Assembly (NCBI RefSeq): GCF_000717245.1
Contig: NZ_JNYQ01000004.1
Location: forward strand, 1,178,001 to 1,242,000
DNA length: 64,000 nt
Direction of reading: 5' to 3'
From: Kitasatospora papulosa
GTDB lineage: Bacteria > Actinomycetota > Actinomycetes > Streptomycetales > Streptomycetaceae
The position numbers and the translations under genes were made by a program. Shown here one piece after another: positions 1 through 7,044 of this stretch; position 1 is the stretch's first letter; the number at the start of each line of letters is the position of its first letter. A model generated the notes under the pieces. That model was not told the DNA's origin, made no database searches, and worked only from the letters and a program-made list of their open reading frames with translations.

Positions 1-617
1 GGCTCGTCGGCTCGGCGATCGGACGGGCCACGACGTCCATGCTCGACGCCGATCTCAAGCTCGCCGAGAGCGTGATCGCCGCGGACCAGAAGGTCGACGA
101 CCTGCAGCACGACCTGGAGGCCCGCGCCATCGCGCTGCTGGCCCGCCAGCAGCCGGTCGCCACCGATCTGCGGATCGTGGTCACCTCCCTGCGGATGAGT
201 GCCGACCTGGAGCGCTCGGGCGACCTCGCCCAGCACGTGGCCAAGCTGGCCAGGCTGCGCTTCCCCGAGTCGGCGGTGCCGCACGACCTGCACGCGACCA
301 TCCTGGAGATGGGACAGCTCGCCCAGCGGCTCATGGCGAAGGCCGCCGAGGTGATCATCACGAAGGACGTCGACCTGGCGCTCCAGCTGGAGCAGGACGA
401 CGACGAGATGGACCTGCTGCACCGGACGCTGTTCCAGCACCTGATGGACGACCGCTGGAAGCACGGCATCGAGACCGCTGTCGACGTCACCCTGCTCGGC
501 CGCTACTACGAGCGCTTCGCCGACCACGCCGTGTCGGTCGCCAAGCGGGTCGTCTACCTGGTCACGGGTGAGCACGCGGACGAGATCCAGGCGGCGGCAC
601 CGGTGGAGGGCGCCTGA
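1..617 (+). CDS. phoU: PhoU phosphate signalling modulator, 5'-truncated by window edge
   Basis: C-terminal ~205 residues of PhoU, which in bacteria connects the Pst phosphate transporter with the PhoR sensor kinase at the inner membrane face and damps the Pho response when phosphate is plentiful. The frame is open from base 3 to the TGA at 615-617; only some 15-20 N-terminal residues and the start codon are missing. Both helical PhoU repeats are present, each with its signature: LERSGDLAQHV in the first and YYERFADHAVSV in the second, plus the acidic stretch EQDDDE between them. The divergent phoR-phoP pair expected upstream lies outside the window. The C-terminal tail after the second repeat is variable in the family. 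Confidence 0.95.
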   Translation, partial: LVGSAIGRATTSMLDADLKLAESVIAADQKVDDLQHDLEARAIALLARQQPVATDLRIVVTSLRMSADLERSGDLAQHVAKLARLRFPESAVPHDLHATILEMGQLAQRLMAKAAEVIITKDVDLALQLEQDDDEMDLLHRTLFQHLMDDRWKHGIETAVDVTLLGRYYERFADHAVSVAKRVVYLVTGEHADEIQAAAPVEGA

Positions 618-730
618 CCGGGACGGCCGTACCGGCGGGGCGCCTGATCAGGGCGGCGGCAACGGCCCAGGGCCTGCCGGAGCAGTGGCACCGGTACAGG
701 GCCTGATCAAGGGGCGGCACCGGTGCAGGG
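612..730. repeat. degenerate 30-bp tandem repeat, about 4 units, starting at the phoU stop
   Basis: The motif GCCTGA (GCCTGC in unit 3) recurs at 612, 642, 672 and 701, a period of 30, 30 and 29 bases. Units 2 and 4 share GCCTGATCA followed by a G/C-rich run, and units 3 and 4 share CACCGGT near their ends. The first unit contains the phoU stop codon. The remainder of the gap, 731-917, shows nothing else I can support. Confidence 0.6.
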
Positions 731-917
731 GCGCATGGGGCGCAGTCGTCACGACGGCCGCACCTCAGCTCCAGCGCCTGTGCGCCGTTGATGCGCCCTC
801 CCTGCTGGGCATGCAAGGGGTGCGGGGGCGCTGCGGCATGTCCGCGGCCCCCGTCGTCGGCATGTGTGCCCACGCATGTGCTGTACGCCGTCGAGTCGTA
901 CGCCCTGAGGAGGAACC

Positions 918-1058
918 ATGGCCGATTCACCCATGACCGAACCCCAGCAGGAGACCCCGACCGAAGTGGTGCACCTGCCCCTGCTGGGCGCCTGCGGCTG
1001 CGGCTCGGGCTGCGGGTGCGGCTGCCAGTCCGGCGCGCCCTGCCAGTGCGGCGGCTGA
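918..1058 (+). CDS. 46-residue cysteine-rich protein (metallothionein-like tail)
   Basis: A small open frame with a strong ribosome site: GAGGAGG lies just upstream of the ATG with normal spacing. The product is 46 residues. The first 25 are polar and acidic (MADSPMTEPQQETPTEVV). The last 21 hold seven cysteines at positions 26, 28, 32, 34, 36, 42 and 44 in a Gly-rich setting, with motifs CGC, CGCGC and CQC. There is no signal peptide or hydrophobic segment, so it is probably cytosolic. The dense CxC spacing suggests metal binding or a zinc/copper store, but this is inference only; I recognise no named family. It stands alone between phoU and a convergent MFS gene and is followed by a hairpin at 1082-1127. 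Confidence 0.75.
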   Translation: MADSPMTEPQQETPTEVVHLPLLGACGCGSGCGCGCQSGAPCQCGG

Positions 1059-1081
1059 GAGCGGCCTGAGCCCGTGGCGGG

Positions 1082-1127
1082 CGTCGGTGCCCCACGACGG
1101 ACGCGTGTTCGTCCCGGGGCACCGACG
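1082..1127. terminator. hairpin after the cysteine-rich gene
   Basis: Perfect 12-bp arms CGTCGGTGCCCC (1082-1093) and GGGGCACCGACG (1116-1127) with a 22-base loop, 24 bases after the stop. There is no T run, as is common in this GC range. Confidence 0.6.
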
Positions 1128-1180
1128 TCCTGCGCCTCCCGTGCGGCGTAAGGCCTGCAGCTGTTCGCCGCACGTCGGGC

Positions 1181-1204
1181 GAGGGCGGGCCGGCGCCCGC
1201 CCTC
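1181..1204 (-). terminator. hairpin after the MFS gene
   Basis: Perfect 10-bp arms GAGGGCGGGC (1181-1190) and GCCCGCCCTC (1195-1204) with a 4-base loop, 7 bases beyond the stop of the minus-strand MFS gene. Confidence 0.6.
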
Positions 1205-1210
1205 CGCACG

Positions 1211-2488
1211 TCAGACGGTGGGCTCTGCGACCGCCCGCTCCTCGGGGGCGACCGACGCCGACGCGGCGACGACCGGTTCCGGAAGATCCAGTTTCCGCAT
1301 CAGCAGCCAGTAGCCGAACGCGGCCACGGTGCCCAGGACCGCGCAGGTCCCCCAGAGCCAGGCCGCCCCGTAGTGGTCGATCACGAAGCCGGACATCAGC
1401 GGGGCGACGAGCGCCGCGACCGACCAGGACATCGTGTACATGCCCTGGTAGCGGCCCCGGCCGTGGGCCGGTGACAGCTGTACGACGATGCCCGTCTGCG
1501 TCGGCGCGTTGACGATCTCGGCGAGGGTCCAGACGCACACCGTCAGCGCGTACACCCCGACCGACCCGGCGAAGGCCGTCAGCCCGAAGCCGCAGCCCGC
1601 GATCAGGGACGAGAGGATCAGCAGCAGGCGCGGATCGCGATGCTGGATGAACCGGGTGACGGGGATCTGCAGGGCCACGATCAGCACACCGTTGACGGCG
1701 ATCGCCGTACCGAAGTCCGAGCTGGACAGCCCGTCCGCGCCCATGGCGACCGGCAGGCCCACGTACCCCTGCTGAAAGATCAGCGCGACCAGGAACGACA
1801 GCCCGACGACCCCCATGTAGCGCCCGTCGCGCAGGACCGTGGTCAGCTTCACGTCGTCCGGCGCGGGGGTACCGGCTGCCCGGGGTGCAACCTCGGGCCG
1901 GGACTCGGGCACCTTGAGGAAGACGACGACCGCGCAGAGCAGCGTCAGGGCGGCCTCGCCCATGAAGCCGGCGAGGTAGCTGTACTCGGCGATGAACCCG
2001 GCCGCGGCGGACGAGACGGCGAACCCCAGGTTGATGGCCCAGTAGTTGAGCGAGAAGGCCCTGACCCGGTCCTCGGGCCGGACGATGTCGGCCATCATCG
2101 CCTGCACGGCCGGCCGGGACGCGTTGCTGGCCATACCCACGACGAAGGCCACACCCGCGATGGCCACCGGATGGACCATGAAGCCGAGCACGGCCACGGA
2201 GACGGCGGTCGAGAGCTGGGCGATCAGCATCGTCGGACGGCGCCCGAGCCGGTCCGTCATCACCCCGGCCCCCAGGGAGGACACGACCCCGCCGAGCCCG
2301 TGGAGGGACGCGACGAGACCGGCGTACGAGGCGGAGTAGCCGCGGTCCAGGGTCAGATAGAGCGCCATGAAGGTGGCGACGAAGGCACCGAGGCGGTTGA
2401 CCAGCGTGCTGGTCCACAGCCACCAGAACTCCCTGGGGAGACCTGCGACCGTCTCGTGTGCCGCCTTTCTGAGACCGGCGACAGACAT
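1211..2488 (-). CDS. MFS transporter (drug/metabolite exporter type)
   Basis: A 425-residue membrane protein of the major facilitator superfamily with about 12 hydrophobic segments, the normal length for the 12-helix group. The MFS motif A appears after the second helix as GAGVMTDRLGRRPTM (about residues 60-75). A charged central loop (EVAPRAAGTPAPDDVK) separates the two six-helix halves. The start at 2488 was chosen because a GGGGGGAA ribosome site precedes it and because translation from further upstream would add an Arg/Gly-rich stretch unlike a transporter N-terminus. The substrate cannot be told from sequence; proton-coupled efflux is the usual role of such proteins. It converges on the cysteine-rich gene and is divergent to gpmA. 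Confidence 0.85.
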   Translation of the reverse strand: MSVAGLRKAAHETVAGLPREFWWLWTSTLVNRLGAFVATFMALYLTLDRGYSASYAGLVASLHGLGGVVSSLGAGVMTDRLGRRPTMLIAQLSTAVSVAVLGFMVHPVAIAGVAFVVGMASNASRPAVQAMMADIVRPEDRVRAFSLNYWAINLGFAVSSAAAGFIAEYSYLAGFMGEAALTLLCAVVVFLKVPESRPEVAPRAAGTPAPDDVKLTTVLRDGRYMGVVGLSFLVALIFQQGYVGLPVAMGADGLSSSDFGTAIAVNGVLIVALQIPVTRFIQHRDPRLLLILSSLIAGCGFGLTAFAGSVGVYALTVCVWTLAEIVNAPTQTGIVVQLSPAHGRGRYQGMYTMSWSVAALVAPLMSGFVIDHYGAAWLWGTCAVLGTVAAFGYWLLMRKLDLPEPVVAASASVAPEERAVAEPTV

Positions 2489-2710
2489 GGGTTCCCCCCG
2501 GGGCGACGTGCGTGTACGGAATGAGCGCCGGCCTGTCCTGCGTAAGTGGCCCGGCGACGGTCCGAACATTACGAAGAGGAATTCCCCGGTCGCCACCCAA
2601 TTGACGCCCCCCGTCAATCGTCGGGTCCCGGCCGCACCCCCGGCCCGGGTCCCGGTCCGCCCCTTGGCCAGGCGCGCGGCGGCCGCGCGGGTTCGATTAC
2701 GCTCGGACCC

Positions 2711-3472
2711 ATGGCCGACGCACCGTACAAGCTGATCCTCCTCCGCCACGGCGAGAGCGAATGGAACGCGAAGAACCTGTTCACCGGATGGGTGGACGTA
2801 GACCTCACGGACAAGGGCGAGAAGGAGGCGGTCCGCGGCGGTGAGCTGCTCAAGGACGCCGGCCTGCTCCCCGACGTCGTACACACCTCGCTCCAGAAGC
2901 GCGCGATCCGCACCGCCCAGCTCGGGCTGGAGGCCGCCGACCGCCACTGGATCCCCGTGCACCGCTCCTGGCGCCTGAACGAGCGCCACTACGGCGCGCT
3001 CCAGGGCAAGGACAAGGCCCAGACGCTCGCCGAGTTCGGCGAGGAGCAGTTCATGCTCTGGCGCCGCTCGTACGACACCCCGCCGCCGGCGCTCGAGGAC
3101 GGCACCGAGTTCTCGCAGAGCGCCGACCCGCGCTACGCGACGATCCCGCCGGAGCTGCGCCCGCGCACGGAGTGCCTCAAGGACGTCGTCATCCGCATGC
3201 TGCCGTACTGGTACGACGGCATCGTCCCGGACCTACTCGACGGCAAGACCGTCCTGGTCGCCGCCCATGGCAACAGCCTGCGCGGCCTGGTGAAGCACCT
3301 GGACGGCATCTCCGACGACGCCATCTCGGGCCTCAACATCCCGACCGGCATCCCGCTCGCCTACGAGCTGGACGCCGACTTCCGCCCCCTGAAGCCGGGC
3401 GGCACGTACCTGGACCCGGACGCGGCGAAGGCTGCGATCGAGGCCGTGAAGAACCAGGGCAAGAAGAAGTAA
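2711..3472 (+). CDS. gpmA: 2,3-bisphosphoglycerate-dependent phosphoglycerate mutase
   Basis: Interconverts 3- and 2-phosphoglycerate in glycolysis and gluconeogenesis, in the cytosol. The 253 residues match the usual ~250 of the cofactor-dependent family. The catalytic phosphohistidine is His13 in LLRHGESEWN, followed by the family motif LFTGWVDVDLT and a second active-site histidine in AAHGNSLRGL. The ATG at 2711 begins MADAPYKLILLRHG, so the catalytic motif sits at the expected distance from the N-terminus. It is divergent from the MFS gene, monocistronic, and closed by a hairpin with a T run. Confidence 0.96.
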   Translation: MADAPYKLILLRHGESEWNAKNLFTGWVDVDLTDKGEKEAVRGGELLKDAGLLPDVVHTSLQKRAIRTAQLGLEAADRHWIPVHRSWRLNERHYGALQGKDKAQTLAEFGEEQFMLWRRSYDTPPPALEDGTEFSQSADPRYATIPPELRPRTECLKDVVIRMLPYWYDGIVPDLLDGKTVLVAAHGNSLRGLVKHLDGISDDAISGLNIPTGIPLAYELDADFRPLKPGGTYLDPDAAKAAIEAVKNQGKKK

Positions 3473-3486
3473 GCAGAGCTGGACTG

Positions 3487-3527
3487 GCCCCCCACCTGCG
3501 GGTTCTCCGCGTGGTGGGGGGCTTTTT
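3487..3527 (+). terminator. rho-independent terminator of gpmA
   Basis: Perfect 10-bp arms GCCCCCCACC (3487-3496) and GGTGGGGGGC (3513-3522) followed directly by TTTTT (3523-3527). It is the most canonical terminator in the window. Confidence 0.92.
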
Positions 3528-3576
3528 GGTGCGCTGGGCCGTTTTGTGGGCTGTCGGCCGGTCGATCGGCTCCGCC

Positions 3577-3852
3577 TCAAGGCTTGAGGAAGTCCGGTTC
3601 CGGCTGTGCCCTCACCTGGGCCAGTGCGCCCGCCGCCCGCAGATTCGTGGCAGCCGCCTCAGCGTCTGCCCGATGTACGCCGTCGAGGATCAGAGCGGGA
3701 ACCTGCGTCGCCAGGACTTTGCTCCGCCAGAGACTCAGGCCGGTCAGCCGGCGCACGACCTGCGCGACGTCCAGCACGCGAATCCCGGGGCCGGTGAGCA
3801 CGACGTCATGGGGCACGTCGTCGCACACCAGCAGGAAGTAGTCGTCCGCCAT
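3577..3852 (-). CDS. stand-alone ribosomal L7/L12 C-terminal-like domain protein
   Basis: A 91-residue protein that reads like the C-terminal domain of ribosomal protein L7/L12 without its N-terminal dimerisation region: HDVVLTGPGIRVLDVAQVVR, then RLTGLSLWRSK, and a final AATNLRAAGALAQV helix-strand pair, the same order as the beta-alpha-alpha-beta-alpha-beta fold of L12-CTD. Free-standing copies of this domain occur in actinobacteria; their role is unknown to me. The start at 3852 (MADDYF) is preferred over the ATG six bases upstream because GAGGGGG is then about 8 bases away; from 3858 it would be only 2. The gene converges with gpmA. Confidence 0.7.
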   Translation of the reverse strand: MADDYFLLVCDDVPHDVVLTGPGIRVLDVAQVVRRLTGLSLWRSKVLATQVPALILDGVHRADAEAAATNLRAAGALAQVRAQPEPDFLKP

Positions 3853-3974
3853 GCCCATCTCCCCCTCGGCTTCGGAGCGTACGAGTCCTCAACCCTCGTG
3901 TCCTGCACGAGGCAGGCGTGGAGCCGCAGTTGCAGGAACGCGCTCAGATCAAAGCCCCGAAGTGGGCGTCGAAC

Positions 3975-4085
3975 CTACCTCCGTCGTCGGACGTACCAAG
4001 CCACTGCCAGCACGATGAGGGTGCTTACCGCGAAGGCCCACAGCGTCGTTGAAGTGCTGCGCGAGGTGTAGGTCAGAGCGAGCAT
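3975..4085 (-). CDS. possible 36-residue single-span membrane peptide
   Basis: A short frame from the ATG at 4085 giving a Thr/Ser-rich N-terminus (TYTSRSTSTT), one hydrophobic span (LWAFAVSTLIVLAVAWYV) and a terminal RRRR anchor that obeys the positive-inside rule. No clear ribosome site is seen, and the frame also stays open upstream to a stop near 4175, so it could equally be the tail of a decayed longer gene. It is the only gene-like content in the gap 3859-4166; the rest of that stretch shows nothing I can support. Confidence 0.3.
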   Translation of the reverse strand: MLALTYTSRSTSTTLWAFAVSTLIVLAVAWYVRRRR

Positions 4086-4166
4086 GCCCAGACGGATACC
4101 CGGCCCGGGTGGCCCTAGTCGATGGGCGTCCTTCAGCTGGATCCCGGCCTGGGGCCACGCCGGGGT

Positions 4167-4535
4167 TCAGAGATGCCGGCCTGCCGCGTCGCCGCTCAGT
4201 TCCGGGGGCAGGTGGGCCATCACCAGGTCGATGGCGTCCTCGGCCGTCTCCGCCTCGCCGAGGCGGGTTGCGCGACCCGCCGTGTGGACACTGTACGGCG
4301 GCTCGCCCAGCACGACGTACGGCAGATCGTCGATCGGCGGCTCGTGCCACGGAGGTGCCTCACGGATGAACTTGAGCGTGCCGTGGGTGTGGAAGGGGAA
4401 CAGGCCGCGCAGCACGGGCTTCGCGTAGGCGGCAGCCGCGACGGGCGGCAATGTGTCGTCGAACCAGCCTCGGGTCCCCGGTCGGCGTTCAAGCAGCCAT
4501 GTCCACGCGGTCTCGACGTCAGGAGCCTCAGCCAT
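4167..4535 (-). CDS. DUF6193-like protein, short form
   Basis: About 122 residues from the ATG at 4535 (MAEAPDVETAWTWLLERR). The core AAAYAKPVLRGLFPFHTHGTLKF and the C-terminal RLGEAETAEDAIDLVMAHLP resemble the C-terminal half of streptomycete DUF6193 proteins, which are usually longer; I assign this from memory and no function is known. In-frame ATGs at 4598 and 4664 would lengthen it to 144 or 165 residues; none of the three has a strong ribosome site, so the start is uncertain and an N-terminal truncation is possible. It lies in a patch of small genes between conserved neighbours, the kind of place that varies between strains. Confidence 0.55.
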   Translation of the reverse strand: MAEAPDVETAWTWLLERRPGTRGWFDDTLPPVAAAAYAKPVLRGLFPFHTHGTLKFIREAPPWHEPPIDDLPYVVLGEPPYSVHTAGRATRLGEAETAEDAIDLVMAHLPPELSGDAAGRHL

Positions 4536-4811
4536 GGTCGTACGATCCTGCACCTGACGGGCTACCGGCAAGTCGCGTTGGAGCTCAACGAAGTTCATGT
4601 GCGGCCCTGTTGGCGAGGTGATCCGGCTCTGCCGGCCGGCCGGGGCGCCGGACTCGATGTCCATCCGGCCCTGAAGTGCCGGGCGCAGGCGGGCGACGAA
4701 GGCAGCGGCAACCGCTAACGTGAGCCTTACACCTGCCTGTTACCCCGGGGCGCACCTCTCGCGGCTCGGGCCGGCGGGGTGTGGAGAGCAAGGAGATCGG
4801 GGAGAGCGATC

Positions 4812-5060
4812 ATGGGCGAGTCTCTGAAGACCTTCGTCGGCGGTACCGAGGTCGAGGTGCCGAACAGCATTCCCGCGATCCGTGCCGCTCTGCCCGAGGA
4901 GAGACGCGAGGAGTTCGACCACGCGATCAACGAGGCCGGGGTGCACGAGATCCAGGCCGTCATGCGGCACTGGATGCTCGAGGCCGTACCCGATCCCGAG
5001 GCCGAGCGGATCCTGGACCGGCTCGCCCAGGACGAGGCCGAGAGGCGGAACGTCGCTTGA
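4812..5060 (+). CDS. small antitoxin-like protein, upstream partner
   Basis: An 82-residue, mostly helical, acidic protein: a short strand-rich N-terminus (LKTFVGGTEVEVPNSI), then IRAALPEERREEFDHAI and a long amphipathic C-terminal region ending DPEAERILDRLAQDEAERR. It resembles the small actinobacterial DUF6247 type often found next to RelE-like genes; this is from memory. The ATG at 4812 follows GGGGAG at normal distance. Its TGA (5058-5060) overlaps the TTG start of the next gene by three bases, the tight coupling typical of antitoxin-toxin pairs. It has no recognisable helix-turn-helix, so DNA binding is unproven. Confidence 0.6.
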   Translation: MGESLKTFVGGTEVEVPNSIPAIRAALPEERREEFDHAINEAGVHEIQAVMRHWMLEAVPDPEAERILDRLAQDEAERRNVA

Positions 5061-5299
5061 GTTTCCGCATCTCCTTCGCGCCGCCCGCCGACGACACCCT
5101 CGCCAAGATGCGCGACGCCGACTCGTTCCGCGACGAGATGGCGCGCACCTTGGGCTCGGATCCGTACGGACATGCCTCGACCCCCGTGAAGAGTGAACGC
5201 GACCGGCGTGAGGCGACGGTGTACGGGGCCATCGTCCTCTACTACGTCTCCGGGTCCGTGCTGACGGTCACCGTGGTCAGGCTCGTACCACTGCCGTAA
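5057..5299 (+). CDS. RelE/ParE-like small protein, downstream partner
   Basis: An 80-residue protein read from a TTG at 5057 that overlaps the previous stop (TTGA). The layout matches the RelE/ParE fold: SFRISFAPPADDTLAK, a helical DADSFRDEMARTLGSDPYG, a basic loop (KSERDRR), then strands ATVYGAIVLYYV and VLTVTVVRLVPLP. In RelE-type mRNA interferases the C-terminal strands carry catalytic basic or aromatic residues; here only Arg and Tyr candidates are visible, so activity cannot be judged. Expression would depend on translation of the upstream gene. Toxicity is inference from layout, not shown. Confidence 0.6.
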   Translation: MSFRISFAPPADDTLAKMRDADSFRDEMARTLGSDPYGHASTPVKSERDRREATVYGAIVLYYVSGSVLTVTVVRLVPLP

Positions 5300-5306
5300 G
5301 GCACCC

Positions 5307-5376
5307 GCCGCCGGTCCGGCCCTCCGCACCGTGAAGCGCCCACCGCCGGTCCTGCCCTCCGCATCGTGAGGCGGCC
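5307..5376. repeat. 35-bp tandem duplication between convergent genes
   Basis: Bases 5307-5341 and 5342-5376 align without gaps with about 30 of 35 identical; both contain CCGCCGGTCC and CCCTCCGCA followed by CGTGA. The duplication fills most of the gap between the RelE-like stop (5299) and the MarR stop (5379). Confidence 0.75.
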
Positions 5377-5378
5377 GG

Positions 5379-5891
5379 TCAGCCGAGTCTGACCTGGCGG
5401 CCGTTGTCCCCGAGGGACTCCAGCAGTCCGCGCAGGTCGTCCGCGACCCGGGTCCGCTCCTCCTCCGTGAGGCCCGACAGCAGACGGTTCTGGTTGGCCA
5501 CGTGATCCACCAGCGCCCGGTCGATCAGTTCCCTGCCCGCCTGGGTGAGGGAGACGTGCACGCTGCGGCCGTCCTCCGCCCGTCGGGTGCGTACGACGAG
5601 GTCCCGTTCCTCCAGCCGGTCCAGCCGCTGGGTGATCGCGCCGGACGTGACCATGGCGGACCGCATCAGCTCCGCGGGGGTCAGCCGGTGGGGTGCGGGG
5701 CTACGTCGCAAGGTGGCGAGGACGTCGAACGCCGCCGGGTCGAGATCGTGCGCGCCGAAGACCACGCGCTGCTCCGCCTCGACGATCCGGGCGAGCCGCT
5801 TGATGCGGCCGATCACCGCCATCGACGAGGAGTCCAGTTCGGGGCACTGCTCGGCCCACTGCGCCAGCACGTGGTCCACATGGTCACTCAT
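5379..5891 (-). CDS. MarR family transcriptional regulator
   Basis: A 170-residue winged-helix regulator. The DNA-binding part shows HRLTPAELMRSAMVTSGAIT as helix-turn-helix, with TQRLDRLEERDLV and the wing RRAEDGRSVHVSLT, the standard MarR order; flanking helices form the dimer interface. MarR proteins usually repress their own gene and a divergent exporter until a ligand binds. That fits here: the neighbour across a 190-base gap is an EamA transporter, and the gap contains a perfect 18-bp palindrome and a 15-bp direct repeat. The start at 5891 (MSDHVDHV) is my choice; the ATG at 5903 is an alternative, and neither has a clear ribosome site. Confidence 0.88.
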   Translation of the reverse strand: MSDHVDHVLAQWAEQCPELDSSSMAVIGRIKRLARIVEAEQRVVFGAHDLDPAAFDVLATLRRSPAPHRLTPAELMRSAMVTSGAITQRLDRLEERDLVVRTRRAEDGRSVHVSLTQAGRELIDRALVDHVANQNRLLSGLTEEERTRVADDLRGLLESLGDNGRQVRLG

Positions 5892-5910
5892 GGGCGCCAG
5901 CATATCTTTG

Positions 5911-5976
5911 TCTTAGAAGTGAGAATCTTAGAGCTGAGATACCTACTTGCTTAGCGCTAAGCAATAACGCTACGGT
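5911..5976. promoter_or_regulatory. MarR operator cluster and promoter of the EamA operon
   Basis: Two elements. A direct repeat of 15 bases, TCTTAGAAGTGAGAA (5911-5925) and TCTTAGAGCTGAGAT (5926-5940), 12 of 15 identical, each itself an imperfect palindrome. Then the perfect palindrome TTGCTTAGCGCTAAGCAA (5947-5964). Its first six bases are a -35-like TTGCTT, followed after 18 bases by TACGGT (5971-5976), so repressor binding would cover the rightward promoter. The element is AT-rich against its surroundings. Confidence 0.8.
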
Positions 5977-5982
5977 CCAGCC

Positions 5983-6087
5983 ATGCCGCAGGACCCTGAC
6001 TCAGACACCACGACCGCGCCGCAGGCCGTCACCATCCGCGTACGCCGCACCATCCGCCACCACCTGCCCAGGGGCGGGACCCGATGA
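5983..6087 (+). CDS. 34-residue leaderless upstream peptide coupled to the exporter
   Basis: The ATG at 5983 lies seven bases after the -10-like TACGGT, so the transcript would begin at or next to this start codon: a leaderless frame. It encodes 34 residues (MPQDPDSDTTTAPQ, then an Arg/His-rich tail) and ends in TGA at 6085-6087, overlapping the exporter ATG at 6084 (ATGA). The peptide has no recognisable domain. It may serve to couple translation rather than to make a functional product. It could be non-coding leader; there is no protein-level evidence. Confidence 0.45.
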   Translation: MPQDPDSDTTTAPQAVTIRVRRTIRHHLPRGGTR

Positions 6088-7007
6088 AGGGCGATCGGAT
6101 CGCGGCCGACTCCGCGCTCACCGTGCTCGCGCCGCTGGTCTGGGGTTCGACCTACCTCGTCACCACCGAACTGCTGCCGCCGGACCGCCCCTTGCTCGCC
6201 GCGACCCTCCGGGCACTGCCCGCCGGTCTGATCCTGCTCGCCATCGGCAGGACCCTGCCACGCGGCGGCTGGTGGTGGCGCGCCGCCGTCCTCGGGACGC
6301 TGAACATCGGCGCGTTCCTCTATCTGCTCTTCGTCGCCGCCTACCACCTGCCCGGCGGAGTGGCCGCCCTGGTGATGGCCGTGCAGCCCACGATCGTCCT
6401 CGTCCTGTCGGCGCTGCTGCTGAAGGAGCGCATCACCAGGTCGCACGCCGCCGCCTGCGCCCTCGGGATCGTGGGGGTCGGTCTGCTCGCCCTGACCCCC
6501 GGTGCGGGTCTGGACGCCGTGGGCGTCGGCGCAGGGCTCCTGGGTGCCGTGAGCATGGCCACCGGTGTCGTGCTGACCAAACGCTGGGGCCGCCCGTCCG
6601 GGGTGGGGCTTCTGACTTTCACCGGGTGGCAGTTGACCGCCGGCGGGCTCCTGCTGCTGCCCGTCACGCTGCTCGGCGAGGGCCTGCCCGGTTCGGTGGA
6701 CGGGCGGAACGTCGCAGGCTTCGCGTACCTCGGCCTTGTCGGCGCGCTGCTCGCCTACGCCGTGTGGTTCCGGGGAGTTGAGCGGCTGCCGGCACTGACC
6801 GTGTCCGTACTAGGATTCGCCTCACCGCTCGCGGCGATGGCGCTCGGTTACGTGTTCCTGGGCGAGACCCTGTCCCCGGTCCAGCTCGCCGGCGCGCTGA
6901 CGGTCGTCGTCGCCGTGGCCCTCGCGCTCCCCCGGGCAAGGAAAGGGCGGGAGCGGGTCTCCCCGCCCCCGCCCTCACGCCGCGAGCCGTTCAGCCGTGC
7001 GTCGTGA
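6084..7007 (+). CDS. EamA/DMT family transporter
   Basis: A 307-residue integral membrane protein with about ten hydrophobic segments in two EamA repeats, the normal architecture of the drug/metabolite transporter superfamily. The first repeat shows VWGSTYLVTTELLPPDRPL and ends with VVLVLSALLLKERIT-type motifs (VLSALLLKERIT); the second ends AMALGYVFLGETLSP, where the conserved E in LKE/LGE before the last helix of each repeat is kept. The C-terminus is a short basic/Pro tail. AGGGGCGGG precedes the ATG. Divergence from a MarR gene with an operator in between argues for ligand-induced export, but the substrate is unknown. Confidence 0.9.
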   Translation: MKGDRIAADSALTVLAPLVWGSTYLVTTELLPPDRPLLAATLRALPAGLILLAIGRTLPRGGWWWRAAVLGTLNIGAFLYLLFVAAYHLPGGVAALVMAVQPTIVLVLSALLLKERITRSHAAACALGIVGVGLLALTPGAGLDAVGVGAGLLGAVSMATGVVLTKRWGRPSGVGLLTFTGWQLTAGGLLLLPVTLLGEGLPGSVDGRNVAGFAYLGLVGALLAYAVWFRGVERLPALTVSVLGFASPLAAMALGYVFLGETLSPVQLAGALTVVVAVALALPRARKGRERVSPPPPSRREPFSRAS

Positions 7008-7044
7008 CCCGGACGCCCCGCCCGGACACGCCACCCCGCACGAC

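Noticed and set aside
927..2600. Long open frame opposite codon register to the MFS gene
   Set aside because: Same-strand shadow of the transporter; composition is Arg/Gly-rich and lacks membrane segments, while the chosen frame has a clear MFS pattern.
3960..4040. tRNA-like 3' half (GTCGAACC followed by a CCA-like end)
   Set aside because: No acceptor stem or anticodon arm can be built around it, and the opposite strand encodes a membrane-span-like frame.
4167..5299. Genomic island with integration site
   Set aside because: The patch looks variable, but there is no integrase, tRNA, direct-repeat attachment pair or marked drop in GC, so only local gene turnover is suggested.
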